Positions 1 through 8,733 of a stretch of 64,000 nt of DNA are shown here, piece after piece. Source of the stretch: a virus. The number at the start of each line of letters is the position of its first letter. Positions within the stretch are counted from its first letter, which is position 1. The translations under genes and the position numbers were made by a program. The stretch covers positions 16,305-80,304 of IMG/VR virus record IMGVR_UViG_3300049491_000716; one strand, written 5' to 3'. The notes beneath the pieces were generated by a model. It saw only the letters and a list, made by a program, of their open reading frames with translations. It had not been told where the DNA came from and ran no database searches.

Positions 1-1
1 C

Positions 2-2227
2 AAAGCGCTGGCGCAGATTGCGACGGGCTTTGATCCGCAACGACTCGGCCCCCACCTGTTCGATTTCCAGGCGGCCATCGTCGAGTGGGCTTGCAAGCGA
101 GGCCGCGCTGCGATCTTCGCTGACACCGGCCTGGGCAAGACGGCGATGCAAGCCGAATGGGCCAGACAAGTAGCGGCCCATACTGGTGGCCGCGTGCTGA
201 TCCTGGCCCCTTTGTGCGTGGCACAGCAGACTGTCGAAGAAGAGGCGCGATTCGGCACTGCGATCAAGTATTGCCGCAAAGAGGCACAGACAGAAGGCGA
301 GATCATCATCACGAATTACGAGATGGCGGACCACTTTGACGTAGCCGACTATGCCGGCGTGGTGCTGGATGAGTCTTCGATCCTGAAGAGCCACGACAGC
401 AAGACGCGGGCGCGCATCATAAGCATGTTCGACAAGACGCCGTACCGGTTGAGTTGCACCGCGACCCCAAGCCCGAACGATCACATGGAGCTTGGCAACC
501 AGGCCGAGTTCCTGGGCGTGATGACGGCCGTTGAAACGCTGGCGATGTTCTTTGTTCACGACGGCGGAGACACCGCAAGCTGGCGCCTGAAAGGCCACGG
601 CAAGCAGCGCTTTTGGGAGTGGATGAGGACATGGGCTGTGTGCGTGCGCAACCCGTCGGACCTTGGCTTTGATGGATCGCGCTACATCCTGCCGGGCCTG
701 CAAATGCACGAGCACACAATCGATGTGCAAGAGCCGCTGCCGGGGCAGTTGTTTGCTGGCATTGCGCAGACGCTGACCGAGCGCCGCGACGCAAAGCGGC
801 AGTCGTTGGGCGAACGTGTTTGCATTGCCGCCGATCTGGTCAACAGCCACACGCGGCCAGCCATTGTGTGGTGCCACCTGAACGACGAAAGCAAGGCGTT
901 GGCGCAGGCCATCCCCGATGCCATCGAAGTCACCGGTTCCATGACGGCCGACGAGAAAGAGGCCGCAATCATGGCCTTCACGCATGGCGAGAAGCGAGTG
1001 ATCGTCACAAAGCCAAGTATCGCTGGATTCGGCATGAATTGGCAGCACTGCGCCGATATGGTTTTTGCTGGTCTTGATGACTCGTTCGAGAGCTTTTACC
1101 AGGCGGTGCGGCGCTGCTATCGCTTCGGCCAGAAAGACGTGGTGAACGTGCATCTGGTGTCGTCAAGTGCCGAGGGCGCAGTGAAGGAAAACCTGCAGCG
1201 CAAGCAAGCCCAGGCTACTGACATGGCCGAGAGCATGGTGGCGTACATGCGAGAACTCACGAAACAAACGATCAAGGGTGCGACGATGGAAAAGAGCGAC
1301 TACGTGCGAGAAGTAGCCGAGGGCAAGGGCTGGACGATTCACCTTGGCGATTGCGTCGAAGTGGCAAGCGAACTGCCTGACAACAGCATCGACTTCTCAG
1401 TGTTCAGCCCGCCGTTTGCCAGCCTATACACCTACAGCAACAGCGATCGCGACATGGGTAACTGCAAGAGCTACAGCGAGTTTTACGATCACTTCCGGTT
1501 CCTCGTTGCGCAACTGTACCGCGTCACCAAGCCTGGCCGGCTGCTGAGCTTCCATTGCATGAATCTGCAAACCAGCAAGTTCCGCGACGGCGTGATCGGC
1601 CTGCACGACTTCCGTGGCGAACTCACGCGCATGTTTGTCGCGGCCGGCTGGGTCTTCCATTCCGAGGTTTGCATCTGGAAAGACCCCGTGACCGCGATGC
1701 AGCGCACCAAGGCCCTGGGCCTACTGCACAAGACCATCCGCAAGGATTCGAGCATGAGCCGGCAGGGCATCCCTGATTATCTGGTGACGATGCGCAAGCC
1801 TGGCGAGAATGCCGAGCGCATCAGCCACACTCACGAGAATTTCCCTGTCGAAAAGTGGCAGCGTTACGCCAGCCCGGTCTGGATGGACGTGAACCCGACT
1901 CGCACGCTTCAATTTCGCAACGCCCGCGAGACTGACGATGAGCGCCACATCTGCCCGCTCCAGCTTGACGTGATCGAGCGAGCTATGGAGTTGTGGAGCA
2001 ACCCGGGCGACTTGGTTTTTAGCCCGTTTACGGGCATCGGCAGCGAGGGCTATGTGAGCATCGAAATGGGCCGGCGCTTTGTTGGCGCGGAACTCAAGCG
2101 GAGCTACTTCGACTTGGCAAAACGCAATCTGACTGATGCCCGCAAGACTCAGGTCGAAGGGCTGTTCGCTGACGATTACGAGGATGCATTTGCAGAAGAT
2201 GGCGAGCCACAGGCGGCGGAACTGTGA
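2..2227 (+). CDS. Helicase-DNA methyltransferase fusion (5' partial)
   Basis: The reading frame is open from base 2, so the gene begins before the window; the first internal ATG at 146 lies after the Walker A motif and cannot be the start. The N-terminal half is an SF2/SNF2-type helicase: TGLGKT at 125-142, a DEAD-box variant VLDESS near 360-380, and a C-terminal helicase domain ending in RRCYRFGQK near 1110. From about 1300 a second domain is a DNA methyltransferase, with SPPF near 1405-1420 and the SAM-binding FTGIGSEG near 2028-2050. The order of the motifs and the SPPF signature resemble beta-class N4-cytosine or N6-adenine enzymes. Helicase-methylase fusions are known in phages; likely roles are genome modification against host restriction or replication. 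Target base and site are not known. Confidence 0.9.
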   Translation, partial: KALAQIATGFDPQRLGPHLFDFQAAIVEWACKRGRAAIFADTGLGKTAMQAEWARQVAAHTGGRVLILAPLCVAQQTVEEEARFGTAIKYCRKEAQTEGEIIITNYEMADHFDVADYAGVVLDESSILKSHDSKTRARIISMFDKTPYRLSCTATPSPNDHMELGNQAEFLGVMTAVETLAMFFVHDGGDTASWRLKGHGKQRFWEWMRTWAVCVRNPSDLGFDGSRYILPGLQMHEHTIDVQEPLPGQLFAGIAQTLTERRDAKRQSLGERVCIAADLVNSHTRPAIVWCHLNDESKALAQAIPDAIEVTGSMTADEKEAAIMAFTHGEKRVIVTKPSIAGFGMNWQHCADMVFAGLDDSFESFYQAVRRCYRFGQKDVVNVHLVSSSAEGAVKENLQRKQAQATDMAESMVAYMRELTKQTIKGATMEKSDYVREVAEGKGWTIHLGDCVEVASELPDNSIDFSVFSPPFASLYTYSNSDRDMGNCKSYSEFYDHFRFLVAQLYRVTKPGRLLSFHCMNLQTSKFRDGVIGLHDFRGELTRMFVAAGWVFHSEVCIWKDPVTAMQRTKALGLLHKTIRKDSSMSRQGIPDYLVTMRKPGENAERISHTHENFPVEKWQRYASPVWMDVNPTRTLQFRNARETDDERHICPLQLDVIERAMELWSNPGDLVFSPFTGIGSEGYVSIEMGRRFVGAELKRSYFDLAKRNLTDARKTQVEGLFADDYEDAFAEDGEPQAAEL

Positions 2228-2316
2228 TGCACAACGTTTGAATTCACCTGCCGCCGGAGGCGGTCAGGTGGAATGAAGGGTTATGCGTCTGATTCAACAA
2301 CGAAGGAATTTGAAGC

Positions 2317-2571
2317 ATGAGACAAAGCCTGTTGGTAGCCGCGCTTGAATATGAGGAAGGCGGACAAACTCTGTGGTTTCATGCGCCTGATGGAACGACG
2401 CTGCTGCGCCTAAAAGTCGATGGAGCTATCACGACACAAACATGCGAGACAAGCCCTGTCGCGCATGCCGATGGATGGGTGAAGGGGAACTTGGTTTTTT
2501 GCGTTCCGGAGAACAAGACGCATAACGTCGGCGATGAGCGGACCGCGAAGGCGCCGCCTACCGACGAGTGA
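2317..2571 (+). CDS. Hypothetical protein, 84 aa
   Basis: A short soluble protein with no recognised domain. A good ribosome binding site (GAAGGA) lies 8 bases before the ATG. It follows the helicase-methyltransferase by about 90 bases on the same strand. The N-terminal half looks beta-rich (alternating hydrophobic residues around LWFHAPDGTTLLRLKVDG), and the C-terminal tail is polar. Function unknown; existence is supported by the ribosome site and by codon use like its neighbours. Confidence 0.6.
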   Translation: MRQSLLVAALEYEEGGQTLWFHAPDGTTLLRLKVDGAITTQTCETSPVAHADGWVKGNLVFCVPENKTHNVGDERTAKAPPTDE

Positions 2572-2718
2572 AGAAGCAATGCGGCCCGCCGGAGCGGGTC
2601 CGCTCGATCAACCTGTTCGGCTAGAAGGTGCAAAGCGATGGGAGCTTGCACGTCTTCAATGACTCCGCAACGAGCCAATACGTGAAGGTGTCGGGCTCGG
2701 TCGTGGTTTCTGCTGCGG

Positions 2719-2826
2719 ATGGAGGTGGCCCGGACATGGCAACCTGACTACGCCACCAAGATGGACCGCGATACCTTGCAGCACGCAGAGGACTTCGCGG
2801 ACTGCAAGACGCCCAACGTGTTCTAG
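2719..2826 (+). CDS. Possible small protein, 35 aa
   Basis: Short acidic ORF starting MEVARTWQPDYATK and ending KTPNVF. There is no strong ribosome site. It fills part of the 2572-3028 stretch that otherwise lacks a long gene. Listed only as a candidate; the rest of 2572-2718 shows nothing convincing. Confidence 0.3.
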   Translation: MEVARTWQPDYATKMDRDTLQHAEDFADCKTPNVF

Positions 2827-2866
2827 GCAACTCGTTAGATTGCAACCAGACCCAAGAGATGTGAGG

Positions 2867-2998
2867 ATGTGGCGCGCGTATCGCGATGGCGAGCCATGGA
2901 TCGTTGACGGCCGGCCGATGCGCGGCGGTCTTGAGATGATGTGGCGTGCGATCCAAGCCGAGATCGCAAAGCCACTTGGTCGTCGACACTGGAACTGA
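2867..2998 (+). CDS. Possible small protein, 43 aa
   Basis: A 43-residue ORF starting MWRAYRDGEPWIVDG, just before the RecT gene. GTG at 2861 is an alternative in-frame start. A purine-rich stretch (AAGAGATGTGAGG) lies upstream. The composition looks protein-like, but no family is recognised. It would be co-transcribed with the recombination genes. Confidence 0.4.
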   Translation: MWRAYRDGEPWIVDGRPMRGGLEMMWRAIQAEIAKPLGRRHWN

Positions 2999-3028
2999 TA
3001 ACTTTCAACCAACAGATAGGAGCACCCT

Positions 3029-4087
3029 ATGAGCAACGAACTCGAAGTCACCAAGCAAGCCATCGTCGAACAAGACACCAGTGCGGCGGGCCTGATGTTC
3101 ACGCCTGGCGCCATGCAGCAACTGGTCGCCGTTGCCGACTTCATGGCCAAGGGTCGCGCCACCGTGCCGAAGCATCTGCAGGGCAACCAAGGCGATTGCT
3201 TGGCTGTCGTGATGCAGGCCACCACGTGGCGCATGAACCCGTTCGCCGTGGCTCAGAAGACGCACCTCGTCAACGGCGTTCTCGGATACGAGGCTCAACT
3301 CGTGAACGCTGTCGTCAACACCATGGCGCCGACCAAGGACCGCATCAACTACGAGTGGTTCGGCGAGTGGACCCGCGTGATGGGCAAGTTCGAGGAACGC
3401 GAGTCAAAGAAGAAGGTCGACGAAGACACCGGCAAGCCACTGAAGTACCGCGTGCCGAATTGGAACATCAAGGACGAAGACGGTCTCGGCATCCGTGTGT
3501 GGGCCACCATGAAGGGCGAGGCCGAGCCGCGCGTTCTTGAGTTGCTGCTCGTGCAGTGCCGTGTCCGCAACTCGCCGCTGTGGGCCGACGATCCGCGCCA
3601 GCAGATTGCCTATCTTGCCGTCAAGCGCTGGACCCGCCTGCACTGCCCCGACGTGCTGCTCGGCGTATACACGCCGGATGAACTCGACGACGCGCCGGTT
3701 CCGAAGGACATGGGCGCCGCCGATGTGGTCGGAAAGCCTGTGGATCCGAAGAATCCTCCGGGCCTGAGCGATGCCGAGCTTGCGGCATGGCGCCGGGAAG
3801 CCACTAAGGGGCTGGCAGCCGCCGAGGCGCACTGGAAGGCCATGGGTCGCGAGTTGCGCATGAAGGCCACCATGGACCAGCAGGTTGAGATGCGCAGGCT
3901 TGCCGAGGAAGCCGACAAGAAACGCACGGTGGACAACGGTGCCGCCGAGACCAAGACGGCGCAGCCCGCCACCAATGCCCCGGCTGCTACCGTGGCCGCC
4001 AAGGCCGACCCAGCAACCGGTGAAGTTGATCCCGACTTCGTGGCCGCCATGGATCGCGCCGAGCAGGCGGCTGGCGCGAAGGCCTGA
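3029..4087 (+). CDS. RecT-family single-strand annealing recombinase
   Basis: A 352-residue protein with the RecT-family core over residues 25-230. Visible family hallmarks are the LQGNQGDCLAVVMQA stretch, PFAVAQKTHLVNG and YLAVKRWTRLHCPD. RecT-type proteins coat single-stranded DNA and anneal complementary strands during phage recombination and replication. The C-terminal 110 residues are polar and Ala/Lys-rich, a normal variable tail. Ribosome site AGGAG sits 7 bases before the ATG. The partner exonuclease follows after a 3-base gap, the usual RecE/RecT-like pairing, so the two are probably one translationally coupled unit. Confidence 0.92.
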   Translation: MSNELEVTKQAIVEQDTSAAGLMFTPGAMQQLVAVADFMAKGRATVPKHLQGNQGDCLAVVMQATTWRMNPFAVAQKTHLVNGVLGYEAQLVNAVVNTMAPTKDRINYEWFGEWTRVMGKFEERESKKKVDEDTGKPLKYRVPNWNIKDEDGLGIRVWATMKGEAEPRVLELLLVQCRVRNSPLWADDPRQQIAYLAVKRWTRLHCPDVLLGVYTPDELDDAPVPKDMGAADVVGKPVDPKNPPGLSDAELAAWRREATKGLAAAEAHWKAMGRELRMKATMDQQVEMRRLAEEADKKRTVDNGAAETKTAQPATNAPAATVAAKADPATGEVDPDFVAAMDRAEQAAGAKA

Positions 4088-4090
4088 CCC

Positions 4091-4993
4091 TTGATCTACG
4101 TCCAGTGCGAGCAAGGCGATGCGGACTGGCACCGGGCCCGTTGCGGCCGACCGACCGCTTCGCTTTTCCACATCATGCGGGAGAGCGCCAGGAACAAGCG
4201 CGGCCCCAACGCCGGCGACTGGAGCGACACGCAGAAGAACCTCGCCTTCAAATACGCAATCGAGCGCAAGAGCGGTGAGCCGCTGGACGAAGGCTTCGAG
4301 ACTTTCTTCATGCGCCGCGGCACGGCGCTCGAGCCCGAGGCGCGCCAAGAGTACGAGAAGGAATTCGGCGTTTTCGTGACGCGCGTTGGCTTCGTGATGA
4401 CCGACGACGGCAACTTCGGCGCCAGCTTGGACGGCACGATTGACAACGACGGCAGCCAAGAAATCAAGTGCTACCTGCAGCCCATGAAGTTGCGTGCCAT
4501 TCACACGACCGGCGACATCAGCATGGTCATGGACCAGTGCCAGGGTGGCCTGTGGATCAGCGGCCGCAAGTGGATGGACTTTTGCCTGTACTGCCCGGCC
4601 CTGCGCAGCATCGGCAAGCAGTTGTGGGTGAAGCGCATCTACCGCGATGACAACTACATCGAAGCGCTCGAGGCCGACCTTTGGGCGTTCAAAAGCCTGA
4701 TTGACGAATACGACAGGATCCTGAGTCTTCCCTACGACTCGTCTGCGTTTGAAGTGCAGCCACGGGTGGTGGTCGAGAAGGCCAGCAAGCGGACAGCGAC
4801 ACCCGCGCCGATCGCGCAGCCGCCTGTCGCGCCTGTCTCGCGCTTCGCCGCCCTTTCCGCCCGCATCGCCGCCGCGCCGAGCCGCGCATCCTGCGACCTG
4901 ATCCTTGACGGCGCCAGCGACCTGGATGCCATTGAGTACGCGGCGCTGGTTGGCAAGGCGAATGAGCGGTTTCCGGCAGAACAGGCGGCCTGA
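4091..4993 (+). CDS. YqaJ-type (lambda exonuclease-like) recombinase nuclease
   Basis: A 300-residue protein with the YqaJ viral recombinase fold over residues 1-215. It shows E-rich RGTALEPEARQEYE, the catalytic GASLDG followed by EIKCY (the D...ExK nuclease pattern), and the QCQGGLWISGRKWMDF helix. It would resect double-stranded DNA 5' to 3' and hand single strands to the preceding RecT. The start is a TTG at 4091, three bases after the recT stop; no ATG fits, because residue 2 onward already aligns with the family. The C-terminal 60 residues are an Ala/Pro-rich tail. Confidence 0.9.
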   Translation: MIYVQCEQGDADWHRARCGRPTASLFHIMRESARNKRGPNAGDWSDTQKNLAFKYAIERKSGEPLDEGFETFFMRRGTALEPEARQEYEKEFGVFVTRVGFVMTDDGNFGASLDGTIDNDGSQEIKCYLQPMKLRAIHTTGDISMVMDQCQGGLWISGRKWMDFCLYCPALRSIGKQLWVKRIYRDDNYIEALEADLWAFKSLIDEYDRILSLPYDSSAFEVQPRVVVEKASKRTATPAPIAQPPVAPVSRFAALSARIAAAPSRASCDLILDGASDLDAIEYAALVGKANERFPAEQAA

Positions 4994-4995
4994 GC

Positions 4996-5289
4996 ATGCA
5001 ACGCAAGCCCGCATCCACTGCCGCCGCTAAGCGCCACATGGGCCGCGTGGCCGCGCTCGGCTGCATCTGCTGCTCCATGCTCGGCTACGGCGAGACGCCT
5101 GCGCAGGTTCATCACATCCGCGAAGGTCGCATCGCACGCAGCGACTGGCTCGTGATCCCGTGCTGCGCGAAGCATCACATCGGCGCCGCGATGTCCATCC
5201 ACATGGACAAGGAACCACTGCTGCGCGCGCTTGGCGTTTTCAGCGAGTTCGATCTGCTTGCCATCGTATTGGAAAGGATTGCGAAGTGA
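4996..5289 (+). CDS. Ref-like HNH nuclease (phage P1 Ref family)
   Basis: A 97-residue protein with HMGRVAALGCICC, then VHHIREGR and CCAKHHIG. These are the histidine/cysteine motifs of the P1 Ref / DUF968-like HNH group. P1 Ref cuts DNA in a RecA-dependent way at D-loops. Here it follows the RecT and exonuclease genes by two bases, so a role in recombination is a reasonable inference. It is shorter than P1 Ref and lacks its long N-terminal part, as do many small phage homologues. Confidence 0.8.
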   Translation: MQRKPASTAAAKRHMGRVAALGCICCSMLGYGETPAQVHHIREGRIARSDWLVIPCCAKHHIGAAMSIHMDKEPLLRALGVFSEFDLLAIVLERIAK

Positions 5290-5339
5290 ACCCGATAAAG
5301 CCGGGGCCGCGTCCTCACATCAATCTAAGGAGAAAGCGT

Positions 5340-5531
5340 ATGCTGAAAAACAGAGAGTCAAACTGGTACGGCATTTTTGTCGTTGCCATGACCGTGTGGG
5401 TTTTCGCTGCATGGTTTACCCATGTCTTTGTTTGCCTGAAATCGTCGGCGTGGGGGTTCCTAGTTGCTGGCGCCATATTCTTCCCCGTTGCATGGGTTCA
5501 CGGCACCGGGATCTGGCTCGGGGTCTGGTGA
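5340..5531 (+). CDS. Small membrane protein, 63 aa
   Basis: Two hydrophobic segments (about residues 11-33 and 38-60) predict two transmembrane helices. The ATG at 5340 has a strong ribosome site (TAAGGAG, 7 bases upstream). A GTG at 5286 overlapping the end of the Ref gene is an alternative start. It sits inside the recombination operon, between Ref and NinB. Function unknown; small membrane proteins in phage early operons are often exclusion or host-takeover proteins, but nothing here proves that. Confidence 0.65.
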   Translation: MLKNRESNWYGIFVVAMTVWVFAAWFTHVFVCLKSSAWGFLVAGAIFFPVAWVHGTGIWLGVW

Positions 5532-5534
5532 TTC

Positions 5535-6026
5535 GTGAGCGACCAGTTCGTCACCGTAATCGCTACCGAGGAAGGCGCTCGCGCAGCCTTCATCGCGGCC
5601 ATGAACCATGCCAAGTGCATGTTTCTCAACGGCGAGCGCGTCGAGCTTCGCGTCGGGCCAGCGCTGGACCCGATCCGCGCGAAGCAGCGCAAGTTCCTCA
5701 AGGACATCGTGTTCGGCCAGATCGCTGAACAGGTCTGCGTCGGCGAGAAACGCGAGCGCTTCACCAAGGAAATCTGGGCCGAGTTCTTCCGCAGGCGATT
5801 GCTTGGCGACCGCTTCGAGATGCGTAAGCTGCCGGGCGCCAAGAAGGCGACGCCACACAAGGTACGGAACTCGACTGAAGAACTCGGCGTGCGCAAGTAC
5901 GCGGCCTACACCGACCAGGTGATCGACATTGCCGTTGCCGAACACGGCGTGGAGTTTGTATTCGAGACAGGTGAGCGCGAGGCCGTTCGTCACGTCTCCA
6001 AGAAAGACCGTCAGCCGCAATCGTAA
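5535..6026 (+). CDS. ninB: NinB/Orf-type recombination mediator
   Basis: A 163-residue protein matching the lambda NinB (Orf) family, with PIRAKQRKFLKDIVFGQIAEQV in two parts, FTKEIWAEFFRRR and a basic middle. NinB binds single-stranded DNA and SSB and can replace RecFOR in phage recombination. The start is a GTG at 5535, four bases after the preceding stop. Its place next to RecT, exonuclease and Ref completes a full recombination module. Confidence 0.85.
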   Translation: MSDQFVTVIATEEGARAAFIAAMNHAKCMFLNGERVELRVGPALDPIRAKQRKFLKDIVFGQIAEQVCVGEKRERFTKEIWAEFFRRRLLGDRFEMRKLPGAKKATPHKVRNSTEELGVRKYAAYTDQVIDIAVAEHGVEFVFETGEREAVRHVSKKDRQPQS

Positions 6027-6074
6027 ACCGCACAACTTTATTTTCCGCAACCCCTTGCGGCACAACAAAAAGGT

Positions 6075-6314
6075 ATGCATCATTTGGAAATGGCAACCGC
6101 AGATGGCAGACAAATGACGGACGAAGAGTTGGACCACACACCAGTCACCAAGGGCAAGTACAGCGGCAAGACGATGAGCCAGATCGCTGAGATTGACCCA
6201 GCCTATGTGATCTGGGCATGCGGCGAGTGGAAGCCGATGCCGTGCAGCAAGTTGCTGCTGCGTGACTGCAAGAAGGACATCGCTGACTCGCGCCGGCCGC
6301 GCGGCAGCGCTTGA
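6075..6314 (+). CDS. DUF3820-like small protein, 79 aa
   Basis: It carries the short motif GKYSGKTMSQIAEIDPAYVIWA, typical of DUF3820-like modules and of the C-terminal tail of some exonuclease-X-like proteins, where it probably binds DNA or a partner. A purine run (AAAAAGG) lies before the ATG at 6075; ATG at 6114 is an alternative start. A small hairpin (CCGCAA-cccc-TTGCGG, 6045-6060) lies just upstream and could affect translation. Function otherwise unknown. Confidence 0.6.
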   Translation: MHHLEMATADGRQMTDEELDHTPVTKGKYSGKTMSQIAEIDPAYVIWACGEWKPMPCSKLLLRDCKKDIADSRRPRGSA

Positions 6315-6399
6315 CACGGAAAGGCCGGAGAGGAATCGAAAGACAAGGCACGGCCAGCAAAAGCGTGGCTCGGCAGGAACTGACTTCATTGGAGAACCC

Positions 6400-7896
6400 A
6401 TGAGTGAGCAAGTAGCGGAGAACCCGCAGATTGAAGTGCTGGATGCGGCGCCGAAGATCACCACCGAGGTGGCCGAGTACACCAAGACGGCTGCCGGCCT
6501 GGCCGATCTTCATCGTCGATACGGCAACGTCGCATGGACGGTTGACACGAAAAAAGATGAGGACGCCGCGCGTGCAGTTCGTAGGGAATTGGTGTCGTTG
6601 CGAACCGGACTCGACAAGCTCCGCAAGGACATGAACGCCGACGATCAGGCGCGCATTGCCCTTCGCAACACCGAGGCCAAGCGCATCACAGCCTTGATCG
6701 AAGCGCTCGAGGCGCCGGTGGATGAGGCGATCAAGGCCAAGGAAGATCGCATTGAACGCGAGAAACAAGAGCGCCTACAGGCCGAGGCCGCTCGCATCGC
6801 CGCACTGCGCGCCAGCATTGACGACATTGCGTCGGTCGCGACTCGCGCCTCAAGCCTTTCGTCTCCGGCCGAGTTGGACCGCAAGATCGAAATGCTTGTC
6901 CGCGTGGAGATCACGGAAGCCGCTTTCTCTGAACTGAAGGATCAGGCCTTCGTCGTGAAGGCCGAGGCACTGCGTCGACTCGAGGACTTGAAGGTCTCTG
7001 CTGTGGCCCGCGAAGCCGCCGAAGCCAAGGCCCAGCGCGATGCCGAAGAACTCGAGAAGCTGCGTGCCGAGGCCGCCCAGCGCGAAGCCGATGAAGCCGC
7101 TGAGCGCAGCCGCGTGCTGGCCGAGCGCCACGCCCGAGAAGCCCGGCAGCGCCTGCATGACGACTTCCTTGCCGACCTTCGCCAGCAGATGCGCGGCACC
7201 CTCACCTGCAGCGCCGACCAGGTTTCCCAGAAGATCGAAGCCGTGAAGGCCATGGTGCTGCCGGCCGGGCTGGACGATCTTGCCGCCACGGCAGAGTTGG
7301 CGAAGGCCGACACTCTGGAAGAACTGACCGAGCTGCACGCCGTGGTCGTGCGCCGCGAGGAAGAACAGCACGTGGCTCGCGCCGAAGCCGATCGCGTGCA
7401 GCGCCAGGCCGATGAAGTCGCGGCTGCGCAGAAGCGTATTGATGACGCCGAAGCGCAAAAGGAAGTTTCCAAAAGGGCGGATTTTTTGGATCGCACTCTT
7501 CAAGGTCTTGCGACTGAAGAATTCAAGCAACTGATGAGCGGCGAGACGGCTGCAATCATTGAACCGAAAACCGAAGGCTCACCCGAACTCGCAAAGGCAT
7601 TTGACGATATTGCAGCGCTGGAACCGTCTGCGGCGCAGTTCAATGGCTGGACTGAAGTTCAAGAACCCGATCTTCGCGACACTGTTGACCCGCGGCCCGA
7701 CATCAAGCTTGGCGACATCGCCGCCAGGCTCGGCTTCCCGCTGTCCGAGTCATTCGTCACCGAAGTCCTCAACATCAAGCCGGCTGGCTTCATCAAGCGT
7801 TCCGTGATGTTCCGGGCTGCCGACTTCGACGAGATCTGTTTCGCCTTGACTCAACACATCATCCGCGTGACGACCGCGCATCGGAGGCCGGCATGA
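6400..7896 (+). CDS. Long coiled-coil phage protein (DUF1351-like)
   Basis: A 498-residue protein. The ATG at 6400 is preceded by GGAG and fits better than the upstream frame, which has poor codon use. Residues 20-370 are very rich in Ala, Glu, Arg and Lys with heptad spacing, so a long coiled coil is expected. The beginning (residues 25-130) resembles DUF1351-type phage proteins often found beside RecT. The C-terminal 55 residues (LGDIAARLGFPLSESF through FDEICFALTQHI) form a small module seen at the end of many phage early proteins. A DNA-binding or recombination role is plausible but not shown. Confidence 0.7.
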   Translation: MSEQVAENPQIEVLDAAPKITTEVAEYTKTAAGLADLHRRYGNVAWTVDTKKDEDAARAVRRELVSLRTGLDKLRKDMNADDQARIALRNTEAKRITALIEALEAPVDEAIKAKEDRIEREKQERLQAEAARIAALRASIDDIASVATRASSLSSPAELDRKIEMLVRVEITEAAFSELKDQAFVVKAEALRRLEDLKVSAVAREAAEAKAQRDAEELEKLRAEAAQREADEAAERSRVLAERHAREARQRLHDDFLADLRQQMRGTLTCSADQVSQKIEAVKAMVLPAGLDDLAATAELAKADTLEELTELHAVVVRREEEQHVARAEADRVQRQADEVAAAQKRIDDAEAQKEVSKRADFLDRTLQGLATEEFKQLMSGETAAIIEPKTEGSPELAKAFDDIAALEPSAAQFNGWTEVQEPDLRDTVDPRPDIKLGDIAARLGFPLSESFVTEVLNIKPAGFIKRSVMFRAADFDEICFALTQHIIRVTTAHRRPA

Positions 7897-8138
7897 GCAT
7901 CATGAAGTGGAACAAGGGCGTGCCGCCGAGCATGGGTTGGTGGCCGGCCAGGATCCCGGGTCGCGAAGACGCGCCTTCGTTGCGCTGGTGGAATGGCAAA
8001 GTCTGGAGCTGGCCGGTGATGGTTGGATCAACTCAGATCAAGCACATCGTGGCGTGTGCCGGCATCAAGTCGCTCTGGTCGGATCAAGTAGTGTGGGCCG
8101 ATCGACCGGCTGACTGGCCTGCCCGGAGCCGCACATGA
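7893..8138 (+). CDS. Hypothetical protein, 81 aa, Trp-rich
   Basis: The start overlaps the previous stop by four bases (ATGA), indicating translational coupling. The protein is unusually rich in tryptophan (WWPARIP, WWNGKVWSWP). It is a type of small phage protein without known function. Its stop overlaps the next start in the same way. Confidence 0.65.
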   Translation: MSIMKWNKGVPPSMGWWPARIPGREDAPSLRWWNGKVWSWPVMVGSTQIKHIVACAGIKSLWSDQVVWADRPADWPARSRT

Positions 8139-8461
8139 GCGGCTTTCACACACCCGGGCCGTGGTTGCCGCGTCGCGTTGACTCTCAGTGCTGGGAGATT
8201 GACGCGCCGAACGGCGACCCGCGGATCGGTCACACGACATGGACTGGATTGGCAGTGGTTTACGGCAGCGATGACGTCGGCCGCACCGCTGCGCCTGTCT
8301 GCGAGGCCAATGCTCGCCTGATCGCCGCCGCCCCGAATTTGCTGGCCGCCCTGCAATTGCTGACCACCAAAAGTGAGAAGCAGGCTACCGGTGCCGGCTG
8401 GAACAAGCGGCTGGCAGCGGCGCGCAAGGCAGTCGCGGAAGCCTTGGGAGAGCAGCCATGA
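8135..8461 (+). CDS. Conserved phage protein with FTPGPW/EANARLIAAAP motifs
   Basis: A 108-residue protein. It opens with HTPGPW and later has EANARLIAAAPNLLAAL, the two hallmarks of a very common but uncharacterised phage protein family. ATGA overlaps at both ends place it in the same coupled operon. Function unknown; the family is found in early or accessory regions of proteobacterial phages. Confidence 0.8.
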   Translation: MSGFHTPGPWLPRRVDSQCWEIDAPNGDPRIGHTTWTGLAVVYGSDDVGRTAAPVCEANARLIAAAPNLLAALQLLTTKSEKQATGAGWNKRLAAARKAVAEALGEQP

Positions 8462-8733
8462 GTGCGCCAGACCATGGCAGCCCTGCGCGATGCCATGCTG
8501 AAGGCGAGGCAGTCATGAGCGAACTGAAGTTCTGCAAGGATTGCCGGCACTTCTATGACGATGCTACCGAGCACGTCTACCCACTCTGCTCACACCCGAA
8601 TGCGCGCGGCGAGCCAGACATGGTGACCGGAGGCCGCAATCGCCCAACCTGCGACTTCGCCCGCCGCACCGAGGGCATGTGCGGCCGCGAGGCTCGCTGG
8701 TATCACGAAATTCACACTGAAGGGAAACCATGA
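8458..8733 (+). CDS. Small Cys/His-rich protein, probable zinc binding
   Basis: Contains FCKDCRHF, then CSHPNA, CDFARR and MCG, so a small zinc-binding fold is likely. The start at 8458 overlaps the previous gene (ATGA). An internal ATG at 8515 with GAAGGCGAGG before it starts exactly at MSELKFCKDC and may be the true start of a 72-residue product. Similar phage proteins annotated as zinc-ribbon or hypothetical are common. Confidence 0.65.
   Translation: MSAPDHGSPARCHAEGEAVMSELKFCKDCRHFYDDATEHVYPLCSHPNARGEPDMVTGGRNRPTCDFARRTEGMCGREARWYHEIHTEGKP

Noticed and set aside
3404-5014. A 536-codon open frame on the minus strand
   Set aside because: It is antisense to the RecT and exonuclease genes, both of which have clear family motifs; its composition is Arg/Ala/Gly-rich as expected for GC-driven antisense frames.
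6045-6060. CCGCAA-cccc-TTGCGG hairpin as a terminator
   Set aside because: The stem is short and has no T-run on either strand; it lies directly before a coding start.
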